DNA from: Gerris lacustris
Taxonomy: Eukaryota; Arthropoda; Insecta; Hemiptera; Gerridae
Assembly (NCBI GenBank): GCA_951217055.1
Contig: OX578276.1
Coordinates: 151,707,012 to 151,771,011, forward strand
Reading direction: 5' to 3'
DNA: 64,000 nucleotides
Part shown: positions 12,760-23,094 of the stretch, piece after piece
How the letters are laid out: each line of letters begins with the position of its first letter
How positions within the stretch are numbered: the stretch's first letter is position 1
Translations under genes and position numbers: made by a program
Notes under the pieces: model-generated
Database searches by the model: none
Told to the model about the DNA's origin: nothing
The model's input: only the letters and a program-made list of their open reading frames with translations

Positions 12760-13093
12760 GGCCTCGAGACAGTGTGAGTATAAGGTTAAGTGGTTTGCAG
12801 GTGAGTAGTGGTAGCGCCATCCTGTAGTTGTACGAGTTGCCGCTACCTCACCTGGAGCGCTACAAGTCGAAGCAAAGACTAATTCAGTGAAAAACCTTTG
12901 GATAGATTAGATATCTCGGTTCGCTCGCAGTGTACAGTAGTACCCACACCTGTCTTACTTCTTACCTTTTCGTACCTTATCACTCATCACTCTTATCACT
13001 AAGCCGCAGGACTTGACCAACTTAAACATTTACTTCGCGCTTAATTTCAACAACTACTTTTTTTTTAACTTGAACACAACGCAATGGGTGAGT
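12760..13093 (+). other. Candidate host first exon with start codon at a splice donor
   Basis: This stretch is richer in G+C than its surroundings and lacks the dispersed repeats. It ends in gcaATGGGTGAGTAAAAC: an ATG at 13084-13086 followed after one base by a consensus donor GTGAGT (13088-13093). A second donor-like CAGGTGAGTAG lies at about 12798. An initiator-like TTCAGTG lies near 12882. A gene whose first coding exon holds only the start codon would fit, but no downstream exon is recognisable in the next several kb, so the gene cannot be named. Confidence 0.35.
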
Positions 13094-14090
13094 AAAACTA
13101 CAAATATATATATTCTATTTTCATGTTAATTACAAAAAAAATATAAAATAAAATAACATATATATTATGTAAGAATAATTTATTATTATTGTATGAATCC
13201 AACTAACTAATTATGTTAAATTTTAAAGGAATTGATAATTTGAGTCATAAATAAAAATTTAAACAAATATTAAGGAAAATTATATTATGTACTTGGAATA
13301 AAAATCCAAGAATTTATCTTATTCCATATTTGATTTAGTAAAGAAAAAAAATTATAGGTGATCAAAATATTATTAATTTATGGGGGCCAACTATAAGGGC
13401 TTTTTGTGTTGTTTTTTTTTTAATTTATAAAAATAATATTTATAAATTTAGTCTATGCCTATATCTATAAATTTAATCATCTTATTTATTTAATTTATAA
13501 AAAAAAAATTTATAAATTTAGTCTATTCCTATTTGTCTATTCTATAAATTTAATCTATTCCTTTTGAAGTTGTTTAATCCATTATATATCATATTTATTT
13601 TCTATTAAAAATAAATAAATACTGTTACGAACCATTTCGTACGTTTAAGGAAGTTACATTTAAATAAAATCTTTTGCTACTTTAAGGAATTAAATGTCAT
13701 TTGTATCCCTATTTGAAAAAAAAATTAAGAAATACAATACTTTATTTGTTTATATCATTAAAATAACGATAATTTTTACTTTCGGTGAAAAATCAATTTT
13801 AATGGATTTTCACGTTTTAAGGTCCACAAAATCCAAAAAAGTGGGTATTAAAAAAAATTACGTCACGAAATTTGGCATACATGTCCAGTAAAGTCATAAA
13901 TAAAAATAGAATTTTGGCACCAAATTTGTGTGGGGTGCTTCCTCACAAAAACTTTTTAAATAATAATTTCTCGGAAACGGTTTCAACAATTTTAAATAAA
14001 AAAAAATAATAATAATAATATAATTTGTAGTACATTTACATACAAAGTTAACCATGTAAGTGGTTTTTATCGAAAAAAGTAGATCGAAAT
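13094..14090. other. AT-rich non-coding stretch (possible intron)
   Basis: Nothing coding is recognised. A diverged R1-like patch is near 13860-14060 ('aaatttggcatacatgtcca'). Confidence 0.4.
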
Positions 14091-14281
14091 CTAATGATTG
14101 TAGTAATCTTTGAGAAGAATATTAATAATTTTGTCAAAAAAATGAATGTTTAGTCCAATCAATTTTGTTTGTATAAGGGGAATAACAGTCTAGAGAAGAA
14201 CATTCCGTCACCTTCTTTAGATTGTTACTCCCTTCTATATTCTTATAATGGGAGTAACATTTTAAAGAAGTGCCCATTTTT
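14090..14281. repeat. ~190-bp duplicate of 10994-11187
   Basis: The two stretches are almost base-for-base identical, starting 'ctaatgattgtagtaatctt' and ending 'aaagaagtgcccatttttt'-like. Each contains one foldback MITE unit. Confidence 0.8.
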
Positions 14282-14951
14282 AGGGTCCGTAGGCAAAACC
14301 AGGGACCCTTATATTTTCCTGCGTGTGTCTGTCCGTCCGTCCGGTCGCCTACTCTCACGGCTACACCTTTTGTCCGATCACTTTGAAATTTGGCATGTAT
14401 GTGTTTTGTACCTACCCACATATTTTAAAAATATAGCGACTTAAAAAAATATTAGGGTAAAAAAAACTTAAGGGTTAATTTTTTTTTTTTTTTTCGACAC
14501 CGTGAGGGGTATCATATGAAAGGGTACGTCGAGCTTATTACAAAAATATATAATTCTTTGGTTATAACTTTGATAGGGCGAGCGTAGGCAAGTTTGAAGT
14601 GGGTGTGAAACGTGTCCCCCCCCCCCCCTTCTATCTCACTTATGTGAAGTGCAAAAAATCTGAAAAAATTCCTGAACATTCTTCGACCAAAAGTAAAGAT
14701 ACCATTTTTTGGAAGTTTCGAAAACAATATTATTTTATTTTTTATTGACAAAATACGTTTTTTTATAATTATGGCCTTTTCGATGTATTTATATGGTTGT
14801 AGTCCGTTTCAGTGGCAAAAAAATACTGTATCAGAGTGTGTTTTGAGAATATCAGACCCTAAGGATAGTTCAAAGTAAGCTTTTAAGCATTTTAAAAAAA
14901 CCCTGTTTATACAGTTTACAGTTAAACACTATACAGTGTGGCCTACGGACC
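14282..14951 (+). mobile_element. GGGTCCGTAGGC-family element, near complete
   Basis: It begins GGGTCCGTAGGC at 14282 and ends with the inverted form gcctacggaccc near 14951. The interior has the 'ccgtccgtccggtcgcc' patch, the phrase 'tttgaaatttggcatgtatg' and a run of C at 14617-14627. Other copies: 45891-47113 and 61545-62228. It is too short for a transposase and has no ORF of note. Confidence 0.65.
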
Positions 14952-15299
14952 CTCGCTGTGTTTATTATTTGACTTGACCTGTTTATTATTTTTATTATTA
15001 TTATTTTTTTATTTTTTTCCCCAGTGTTATAAACATTTTATAACGAAATTTAATTTGGGAATTTTACATTATTGTATTTATTTATTACAACTGTAAATTC
15101 TTCCAAACAAATTGTCTATAATGTTAGGCAAGTTGAATATAAAGCAAGTAATATTAACGAATTACTAGCAATAGCAAAGTTCGTCTTCATTTATTGTTGC
15201 TTCCTTGGGCAAAAAGTAGTAATTTGGTTTGTATTGTTTTTATTTTCTATTAGGAAAAGTAGGTACTGTTTTCACTCATTTTTTTTTTTTTTTTTTTTT

Positions 15300-15530
15300 T
15301 TTTTTTCGAGATTTCAACTGAATAATCCGTTTTGGGTGTTTTTAAGACCTCCTGAGTGGTTATCAGCATGACGTCTGTATGTGTAGGTATGTGTGTTATC
15401 ATCGTAGCACCCAGGGTATTTATCCAAGAGAGTTGAAACTTGGCAGAAAAATCAGTCCTTTCTTCTAGTTGTGCCACCCGGAAAATAAAAATTTTCCTCC
15501 ATCTTGAACCCTGATTGTTGAGTCAGCAAA
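15300..15530 (+). repeat. Dispersed repeat family R4
   Basis: Shares 'cgagatttcaac' and 'tccgttttgggtg' blocks in order with 49100-49325. It follows a poly-T run at about 15279-15306. Confidence 0.5.
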
Positions 15531-15840
15531 AATTAAAAAAAAAAAATCATAAAAAGTCGAAAAGTTGCTTATCCTGTGGTGAAATCGAAAAATAATTTTA
15601 GCTCAAATTTGAAGCATACAACCCCCATAAAACTCTAAAAAAATAAGTATGATTTCTCGAAATTAGTTCCGAAATTGTTTAATAACAAATTTTTGAAAGT
15701 TCAATTTAATACGTAGCTAACCATGTAAATTATTTTTTTCGGGAAAAATCTAGTTTTTGAAAAAGCAGCTATTATTGCAAAGGGTATATGAGGTCGGGTT
15801 TGAATCCCCACAGGAGAGAGATTATTTGTATGATAAATTT

Positions 15841-15958
<118 letters not shown>

Positions 15959-15959
15959 A

Positions 15960-16560
15960 TTATTAATGATTTTTTTTTTTTAATTTTCATACACTTTACC
16001 AAAAAAATGATGAATTCTTGTAAATGAAAAAATTTACTTGGACTTATTATGGAACAGAATTTGTTATCAAACACCTGCTTATAAAATGTTTGACAGGTGG
16101 TTGTTTATATTTGGTTTTCGGTTTAATTAGTTGGTTTAGTTTCGTTGTTACTGTTATTTAGCAATGCAATTAATTGTTTACTCCGTTGTTTTTATTTTAA
16201 ATATATATTATTGTTGTAGCAGTTATTCTGTTGAGTTTTGTCATTTTTATGTTTAAATAACATCATATTATAACTAAACATGTTTGTTTAAAAACTTTGG
16301 TTCTAGCATTTTTAATTTTATTTTTAGACAAACAAATTAAATTATTTATTTTTAAAATTTATGTTCTCCTATATTATAATGTATTGTAATTCATGTATAT
16401 TAGTTATTTTAGTTATTATTCAAAGTAGTTATTGTTATCTATATTATTATTTAAATTAGTTAATATTATCTATATAATATACATACTTATATTATCTATA
16501 TCTTTGGCATTGTTATTTACATTATTAGTCATTTAGGCAGTTATGCAGTTATCCCAAGGT
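15960..16560. other. AT-rich non-coding stretch
   Basis: No coding or structured feature recognised. Confidence 0.5.
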
Positions 16561-17760
16561 AAAATCGAGTAATAAAAGTATGCCACAAATTTGGGGGCAC
16601 CACCTCCAAAAACTATGAAAAAAGTAGAAAAAATGATTCCTCGAAAACTGTTCCGACGATTTTGATTTTAAAAAATTCTAAAATTTAGTCATTTAAATAC
16701 GAATCTAACAATATAAACCGTTTTCCTGGGAAAAATCTAGATTTCGTTGAAAATCTGATTTTGTTGAAATTGAAAATAAGAGTAAACAACCACCAGGTGA
16801 ACGCTTTTTAAATATTTCTATTTAAAATAAATTAATAGTAAAAAAAAACATTTTTAAAAACACGCTTTTATCTTGGGCCGTCCGCCATATTGGATTTAGA
16901 GTGAAGGTATTTTATTTTTCGTATTCTTCTCAGCAAAGCCTTTTATTTGATACTCATATCATGGGCGTGCTTAAAAAATAACTAGTCTGCCATCTTGGGC
17001 TATCCGCCATATTGGATTTAGAATGACATTACTTAGCTTACCGTGCATTGTCATCCAAACTAAACGTGTATGCAAAATTTCAATTCAATCGGTTGAGGAT
17101 AACTGCTTTAAAATTCAGTTGCAAGATTTGACCCGAACATACATTTATACATACATACATTGCAAGTTAAATAAAAGCTTGTAAAAATAAATCAATTATT
17201 GATGGCGCGAAAATTCGATTTGAGATTTTGATGGATTTGACCGTTTGAGGTCCAAATAAAAGGATTTAAAAAATGTCTGTCTGTGCAGAGACGTGGAGCC
17301 AACACTACTGGGCTGATTTAGACGAAATTTGGCATACATGTTCAGGAATACCATACCCCGAGGCTAAATCGAGAAATAAATTTTACCTCTTTTAAGGGTG
17401 CTACTCCCCAAAACTCTGAAAATAGTGAACAAAATAATTATGTATCTATATAACGGTTGTGACGACTTTGATTAAAAAACAAATCCTACAATTAAGTCCA
17501 TTTAAATACGAATTTTATGAGATAAGACGTTTTCCCGGGAAAAATCTAGTTCCTGAGAAAATAGCTTTAAAAGAGGACGGAGACAGGCCGGGTTCATTTC
17601 CCCGTCGAGGAGAAGTTATTTTTATGATAAATTTTGATAAAATGATCAATACTCATTTAATGTAGCTACGAAAATTCTAAAACTAGTAAATGGTAAACAC
17701 TGATCTAAGTAATTATGAACTCGTATATGAGAAAATTTTTTGGACCGATTTTGTTCAATT
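16560..17760 (+). repeat. Two R1-family copies around a duplicated 'cgccatattggattta' segment
   Basis: R1 blocks are seen at 16560-16800 and again at 17190-17760. Between them, 'ccgccatattggatttaga' occurs twice, about 120 bp apart (near 16880 and 17008). Non-coding. Confidence 0.55.
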
Positions 17761-17991
17761 ATTTTGACGAGTTTATTATAATTATTATTATTAGATAAAT
17801 TATATTATATTATTATTATATTATTATAGAAATAGATTTTGGGTTGTTTTACGAGTTAATTATTAATAAACTATTATAACAGTTAAAATTGGAAAGAAAA
17901 TCCTCGAATGGAAGATTTTGAATTAACAATAGATGTATAACAACAAATATATATTTTTGTAGTGTATTACCCTTTAATCTAATTTATTCTG

Positions 17992-18287
17992 CAGTCTTAC
18001 TCAGGTCTGTAGGGCATAGTCAAGACGTATTTTCTCTATGAGAAAATTAATGTTTTAATTAAAAGTTATATTAATTAGAGATCAGTGGATCATTAAAAAG
18101 GAAAAAGTGTAGACGCACGACGCACAGATAGAATTACTGGTAGTAAGACTTTTAAAGAAAAAATGTGTATTGTAATATAAAAGAAGGAATAAATAAAAGC
18201 CCGAAGATGCCTCAAAGGAGGTGAAATATAGCCAAAAATGGAGTAGAAATAAGATTTATTAATGCCCTATAGACCTGAGTAAGACTG
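17992..18287. mobile_element. Short MITE with 25-bp inverted ends
   Basis: cagtcttactcaggtctg at 17992 has its inverted partner ending at 18287; 24 of 25 bases agree. Total 296 bp, AT-rich interior, no ORF. The target duplication is not clear. Confidence 0.7.
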
Positions 18288-18299
18288 GAGAACAAATGG

Positions 18300-19170
18300 A
18301 TATTTTAACAGGACATCAATATTAAGAAATTCCGAATAAATCATACATTTAAATTTGCTTTCTTGCATACGTCCAATTTATCGAATGTTTGTTTGATAAT
18401 ATACCGTTTGATAAATAAACTGGAATACTCAAGGACAAGATTGAGGTGATTGTGATGCAGAACGACCAGGTAAACAAGTGGGCTCCTAAGAACAATGTTT
18501 TACTACCGTTCTATCATTATATCAGCTGTTTTAATTACAGATGTTGTTATATTTTATCAGCTGTTACAATTACAGATGCTCTTATTGTGTAAATCAACAC
18601 AGAACATACAATATACAACCTCTTCTCTTCTACAATCACAAATACTTCTCAATCCAATCACTTGAAATTTTATAATTAATTAAAGAATGATACTTAACAT
18701 AATCATACGCACGTACCCGTACCGATCATTTACAATGTTAAAGTTACAAAAATCAGTTCTTGACAACTCAGACAAACTTTCCCATATAAGATTTCAAAAT
18801 GGCGGATAATTTATATGCCGCAAACAAAATATTTTTTTTTTTGAAATTTTTGAATGGGGTATTAAATGAAAGGTATTGATGAGTATATTACAAAAGTATA
18901 ACACTTGAGGAAAGTGTTTAATTTTTTCATGCAATTTTGTCAAAAAAACATCAAATTTTTGCCTTCCCTTAGATATTACATTGGTTTGCAAAAATTTCAA
19001 TGGACCGACAACCGACAGACACATGCGAGACCAAATTTTCTCTAATGTCAAAAACTGATTTCTGTCTAGGAATTTTGAAGTGAAACTTGTTTCACGAAGT
19101 TCGCGTTTCGAGACTCATCGAAGTGAAACATTTTTTTATGTGAAATTAACGAAATTGCAAGTTTTTGTTT
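18300..19170. other. Non-coding with diverged repeat fragments
   Basis: Pieces of R1-related text ('cagttcttgacaactcagac') occur near 18750, shared with 40600-40790. No gene is visible. Confidence 0.45.
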
Positions 19171-19173
19171 TAA

Positions 19174-19644
19174 AGGGGCCCACACACTTACAGTTTAACT
19201 GCAGGCCGTTATCGTATACGATTATCGTAAGGCCAAAATCTCAGACCACCACACATTACCCGACCACCGCCTGCAGGCAATCGTAAAGAACTACAGATCT
19301 GTGCCTGTATGCACCATACACTGTGCGATGAATGCCTGCAGGCCGATATCTGTCGATTTTTAACTGCAGTCCGACGAAGGGAAATAAACAAAATAAATAC
19401 GAATCACTCTACACCCCTGTAGGCCGACTGATCGTGTAGGGCGACATTGATCTTGAGGCACAGGCCGGACAGTTCACGGACTGTCATCTCTCCTTCCATC
19501 CGATCCTTGCCTCTACCCGCCACACACCTACAGTCCACCTCCGACTTGCAGTCCGTCATCTTAAGGAAAACTGACGAGTGTGTGGCCAAGCTCCGTGGAC
19601 GGACAGATCGTTATCTTCAGTTAAACTGTTAGTGTGTGGGCCGC
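19174..19644. mobile_element. TTAA-flanked MITE next to the Polinton left end
   Basis: The ends are inverted repeats containing ggcccacacact[t/a]acag and tttaactg, and TTAA lies immediately outside each (19170-19173 and 19645-19648). The interior repeats ctgcaggc motifs. Size is 471 bp with no transposase. TTAA suggests a piggyBac-type or TWA-type target; the exact superfamily is open. It lies 67 bp from the Polinton. Confidence 0.7.
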
Positions 19645-19711
19645 TTAAGACTCGCCTGTGATATTTTAATCGACTGCCGACTTAGGCCGGCAGTTGATTT
19701 ACCTGTAAACA

Positions 19712-19983
19712 AGTAGTATGTTTTTGGTGATACTGGCCAGTCCAGTACTGGCCCATTTTTATATACGGGAAAATACTGGCCCAGCCTTAGAGTGGCGCGC
19801 ATGCGCAGAACGATGGCGCCACTCGAGGGCAAGCTCGGGCCCGCCCGCGATGTGCGTATCGCCCCCCGCCCGCGCCCCGCGATGTCGATATCGCCCCCGC
19901 CCTCGTCCCGCGATGTAGGTATCGCCCCCCGCCCCCAGTTATATTTTTGAGCCTCTATACGAGGATTCTGGCCCAGATATGTC
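19712..19983 (+). repeat. Polinton left terminal inverted repeat (272 bp)
   Basis: Read against the reverse complement of 30224-30495, all 272 bases match. It contains TATATACGGG-type AT patches near the tip, a 9-bp stem gagtggcgc (19790-19798) pairing with gcgccactc (19816-19824), and a perfect NRF1-type palindrome CGCGCATGCGCA at 19796-19807. Three 31-32-bp CpG-rich units start at cgcgatgt (19846, 19878, 19909). A 66-codon ORF here is simply mirrored in the right repeat and is not considered a gene. Confidence 0.95.
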
Positions 19984-20160
19984 CGGGGTTTCTAGCCCAG
20001 ATCAGTACTGGCCCAATTTTATATACGGGAGGTTCTAGCCCAAGATATGTCCGGGGATTCTAGCCCAGATCAGTACTGGCCCTGTACCCTCCATCACATT
20101 TTTTAATAAATAATAGGGAGTTTCTAGCCTAAGCTATGTCCGGGCCTGTCCTCTGTCTTA
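19984..20160. repeat. Left subterminal repeats
   Basis: Shuffled copies of 'ctagcccagatcagtactgg' and 'gatatgtccgggg' continue the terminal repeat inward to about 20160. Right-end equivalents are at 30110-30223. Exact order differs between ends, suggesting repeat turnover inside otherwise identical termini. Confidence 0.8.
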
Positions 20161-20295
20161 CGAACACCTGACCCTCTTTCGTCGACAGATCTTAATTTAA
20201 AAATAAGTAAACATTATATTTTAAAAACGCATTCCATTAATATTATTTTAAATCAAAAAGATATAGTCCTCTTAAAGTCTTCTAATTAGCCATTT

Positions 20296-20334
20296 TATAT
20301 ATAAATAAGGTAATTATTACTACTCAATTAGTTT
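20296..20334 (+). promoter_or_regulatory. Core promoter of left-arm DUF8207-like gene
   Basis: A TATATATAAATA run at 20296-20307 precedes an initiator-like TTAGTT (A at 20330), about 32 nt from the TATATAAA start at 20298. The ATG follows at 20350. This spacing matches the other promoters of the element. Confidence 0.5.
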
Positions 20335-20349
20335 AACGTAGGCAGTCTC

Positions 20350-21126
20350 ATGGGACGCAAAGGTTTACTTTCGGATCTGATTAAAACTAGGTACAATTTG
20401 AAAACTAAGTATTTCAAGAACAGAATGGCGAAAGACGTGTGGTCAAGGAAGTTGGTGGAAGCATATTCGCCAATAATACAGTTAATTAACAGTAACAACT
20501 TTAACAAATCAATACCTGGACCGCGTACCAACGTTAATGACGCTTCTACGACTACAGAATACCCTCAGACGTCGATCGGTATTCAGACAGCACCTCAACC
20601 CGAAAAAAAAATTATTCGAGAAGAAGAATCTTTCGAGTACAGCCCGGAAAAATCGGTCCGCGAATCATTTGCCGAACAGTCGATGCAGGAAAAGTCTGAA
20701 ATAATGGAAGAATTGCCCGTTCTCGCACGTCCTTATATCGAAATGGTTCTCTCGGACCATATCAACTTGGACCCTGTCTACGGTGTCCGATTAAACGAGA
20801 ATAATGAATTGCAAATAGGCGACGCTGCGGTAGAAATCGATCCCATCGGAGCAGATATAATTTTGACTAAGGATATCGAGGATAGCGTCGGAAATGTTAC
20901 ACGTCAATTTGTTGGGGAGTTTGAAGGTACTTCCGGTCTCTATTCGCTTTTATTCACCAGAAACCCGGGGTACTATACCGAAAGAGACGAGGAAAATTAC
21001 AGAAAAATACTACTTCTTTCCAACGCGATATCAAAGGCACGTCTTGGGACAGATAGGTTGTCTCATAAATTCAAAACTGTAATCGGTAAATTTGTTGACA
21101 ACCCGACTGAGTTTACAGTCTATTGA
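20350..21126 (+). CDS. DUF8207-like protein A
   Basis: A 258-residue protein of unknown function. Residues 1-60 are basic and predicted helical, 60-120 are acidic and low in structure. Residues 140-225 match a pattern I associate with the arthropod domain DUF8207: D..YG.R, then IGD (157-159), then SGLYSLL (195-201) and NP.YY...D..NY (205-217). The same pattern occurs in the protein at 23542-24471, so the two are paralogues on opposite arms. The start is the first ATG after a TATA/initiator pair, and the gene is 20 bp upstream of the next ORF. No catalytic motif is visible. Domain naming is from memory; a structural or regulatory role is only a guess. Confidence 0.8.
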   Translation: MGRKGLLSDLIKTRYNLKTKYFKNRMAKDVWSRKLVEAYSPIIQLINSNNFNKSIPGPRTNVNDASTTTEYPQTSIGIQTAPQPEKKIIREEESFEYSPEKSVRESFAEQSMQEKSEIMEELPVLARPYIEMVLSDHINLDPVYGVRLNENNELQIGDAAVEIDPIGADIILTKDIEDSVGNVTRQFVGEFEGTSGLYSLLFTRNPGYYTERDEENYRKILLLSNAISKARLGTDRLSHKFKTVIGKFVDNPTEFTVY

Positions 21127-21158
21127 CTAATTGACTAATTTAGTTTATGTTCAGTCTT
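21121..21158 (+). promoter_or_regulatory. Putative initiator TCAGTC upstream of ORF2
   Basis: TCAGTC at 21151-21156 lies 32 nt after a weak TATTGACT at 21121. If transcription starts here, the first ATG at 21147 is outside the transcript and translation would begin at ATG 21183. Confidence 0.35.
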
Positions 21159-21857
21159 TATCAGCATTCCGCAACAGACACTATGCCTCCAGTGAAGAAG
21201 TCTTTTAGTTTCCCCGGAATGAGAGAAAATATAGAGTATGATTATCCGTGGGCGATTGTGTGTCTTGAAACTGTGACTGGACCTGACGATTCGAGACTTC
21301 CCAAAGAATTGACTGTCTCCACACCAGACATGATGTATCACTACGTACTACGCATGCCGAGAAAGCTGATTCAATACGACTACAGTTACACTCATAAATC
21401 TAGATATAGAAAAGTATACTCTACCATAAGTCTAATTAAGTTCAACAAGACTAAACCTTTTCACTTGGACAGAGCCCGCTTTGTATTTGCACATGGTAAC
21501 ATGGAATTAATCGAAAGAATAGTACAAAGACCTGTCATAAATATGATCAATCTGGTTAATTTTCAAGACAACATCGAGAAGGATGGAGACAAATGTGAGT
21601 TCCACAGCAAATATAAACCTAATATCTCGTGTACTCGAGCAGTTTCGAAGGGTCTTGTTACATGGATACTCAACAATCCCACAGCCATTGGTTTCGTCGA
21701 CAAGAAAACTACTTCGGAAGAGAGGATCCAAGAACTGTCTACACAGGAGAATTATCAAGATTCACTTGACACTTGGCTGTCAAATATTGACAAGGATATA
21801 GTTAATGATATTAATGTCGAAAGAATTTTTGACTTTGACGTTTCACAATTCGATTGA
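21147..21857 (+). CDS. ORF2, degenerate exonuclease-fold-like protein
   Basis: The frame gives 236 residues from 21147, or 224 from ATG 21183, which I prefer because the initiator TCAGTC lies between the two ATGs. The order of blocks resembles the first 180 residues of the protein at 28894-29649: a 'PKELTVST' segment beside its 'VREIAIVD', and 'ARFVFAHGNMELIERI' beside its 'YDFIFMKGFGKGSYIKQL', followed by a Cys/His patch and a W. I relate both to a DEDD-exonuclease-like (RNase H fold) family seen in insect mobile elements, but the acidic catalytic residues are not evident, so activity is doubtful. AATAAA signals follow at 21903-21912. Function unknown. Confidence 0.7.
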   Translation: MFSLYQHSATDTMPPVKKSFSFPGMRENIEYDYPWAIVCLETVTGPDDSRLPKELTVSTPDMMYHYVLRMPRKLIQYDYSYTHKSRYRKVYSTISLIKFNKTKPFHLDRARFVFAHGNMELIERIVQRPVINMINLVNFQDNIEKDGDKCEFHSKYKPNISCTRAVSKGLVTWILNNPTAIGFVDKKTTSEERIQELSTQENYQDSLDTWLSNIDKDIVNDINVERIFDFDVSQFD

Positions 21858-21902
21858 AAATTATTATTTGTTACCTGTTGTATCAATATAAAAGGTATGT
21901 TA

Positions 21903-21912
21903 AATAAATAAA
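21903..21912 (+). terminator. Polyadenylation signals for left-arm genes
   Basis: Overlapping AATAAA hexamers about 50 bp after the ORF2 stop. Confidence 0.55.
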
Positions 21913-22127
21913 AACAAAACGACAATATTGGATTTTTTTTTATTTTTTTTTTTAAACATACAATAAAAGTTTGTAATTTTTCTTAATTTCTTCCCTCGTC
22001 CTTTCCTTCTATTCCAGTAATTAGGATTTTTTTTTTTTTCTTTTTTTTTTTCTTTCAATCAGTCTTCATGATTAGATAGGAGTATTATTGGATTACTTTA
22101 CTGTCGTCAGATCGTCTAATACGGGTA
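21913..22127. other. T-rich gap between convergent genes
   Basis: This is part of the largest internal gap of the element (stop to stop 21858-22127), dominated by poly-T runs. On the minus strand these give AATAAA-like signals for the integrase operon. No PolB remnant can be read here. Confidence 0.6.
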
Positions 22128-23045
22128 CTAAAAGTTTGACATTTTCTTCAAATCTTCCCATGTTCTTTCCTTCAGACCAAGCCACTGAACAAGAGCTTTG
22201 TTTTTATTTTTATTTTTGCGCACAATTTTTTCCACCAGGTATGAGTCTGGATACTTTACTGGTGTGAGTTCTTGTTCGTAAAACGAACCGACTATGTGCT
22301 GGTCGGATGCATCCCGCAGTGTATAAGTAGGGGGTAAAGTCGGTTTGACCTCGGCAATTCGAAATATCTCGGTACTGAAATTAGCATCATATCCTTTGGA
22401 AAAAACATTTTTATACTTTGAAATTCTAACGTTATCGCCGACTGAGAATCTAGGAGGCTTGGACTTTACTTTCCTTTTACTGCGAGGATCTATTAAAGTC
22501 AAAGCGGTTACGTCACGAGGTTTCATGTTTATGCTTGAGTGCACAGTATCATTATACTGTCTAACCAAAGCAGGCATCATATCTAACCATTTGTAGCTCC
22601 CATTAAGAGCAAATTGTTTGTACATCTTTGCTTTGAGAGTCCTGTTAAATCTTTCCACCATTGTCGCCTTGAGACCTGAATGCGTAGAATAATGGATAAT
22701 TCCCAGATCTTTTACAAGTTTTTTCACACTTGAATTATAAAACTCTTTGCCGAGATCAGTATGCAGGTAGTATGGTGTTAACTCTTTAAATATTTTCTTC
22801 AATGCCGAGGCGACTAGGACACCTGTTTTATTTTTCAAAGGTACAGCCCAAGCGTACCTGCTGTAAGCGTTTATAACAGTCAAAATGTAATTATATTGTT
22901 TATTTACACGAGCATGGGTATTCATTTGGACTAAATCGGCTTCAAATAGATCGTCATAACCCTTTATTGTAACTCTACGCCGGGGAAAATTCCTCCTGGC
23001 GGGACGGTAGATTTCATTCACAATCTGAGCTTTGACAGTATCCAT
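22128..23045 (-). CDS. int: Polinton integrase (rve/DDE) with C-terminal chromodomain-like module
   Basis: Retroviral-type integrase that would insert the element's ends and make the 6-bp duplication. From ATG 23045 it is 305 residues; the frame extends 7 codons further but only to a GTG. The catalytic core shows D37 (EADLVQM), D97 (LHTDLGKEF) and E131 (VERFNRTLK), with the block 'RPARRNFPRRR' ahead of it as in other insect Polinton integrases. Residues 198-262 look like the SH3-type DNA-binding region ('RFSVGDNVRIS'), and 268-300 a short chromodomain-like tail ending 'TWEDLKK'. No HHCC zinc finger precedes the core, so the N-terminus is shorter than usual. It starts 17 bp after the stop of the upstream gene. 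Confidence 0.93.
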   Translation of the reverse strand: MDTVKAQIVNEIYRPARRNFPRRRVTIKGYDDLFEADLVQMNTHARVNKQYNYILTVINAYSRYAWAVPLKNKTGVLVASALKKIFKELTPYYLHTDLGKEFYNSSVKKLVKDLGIIHYSTHSGLKATMVERFNRTLKAKMYKQFALNGSYKWLDMMPALVRQYNDTVHSSINMKPRDVTALTLIDPRSKRKVKSKPPRFSVGDNVRISKYKNVFSKGYDANFSTEIFRIAEVKPTLPPTYTLRDASDQHIVGSFYEQELTPVKYPDSYLVEKIVRKNKNKNKALVQWLGLKERTWEDLKKMSNF

Positions 23046-23056
23046 GTCTAGTGATG

Positions 23057-23094
23057 TACTGATCACTGGTTGTCCGGTGCTGGGGTTCTCTTTA
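23057..23094 (-). promoter_or_regulatory. Possible initiator for integrase
   Basis: TCAGTA on the minus strand (A at 23060), 15 nt before the ATG; a weak TAAAGAGA starts 34 nt upstream at 23094. It lies inside the end of the fibre-like gene. Confidence 0.3.

Noticed and set aside
14134..14444. Overlapping 91- and 95-codon ORFs on both strands
   Set aside because: They run across the junction of a MITE copy and the GGGTCCGTAGGC element; the peptides are translations of transposon ends.
19718..19918. 66-codon ORF, repeated exactly at 30289-30489
   Set aside because: It lies wholly inside the identical terminal repeats and is explained by CpG-rich low-stop sequence; no domain or promoter supports it.
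21858..22127. Hidden PolB remnant in the largest gap of the Polinton
   Set aside because: Only poly-T and short AT-rich text is present; no polymerase motif in any frame.
22345..22596. 83-codon plus-strand ORF
   Set aside because: Shadow of the integrase gene on the other strand.
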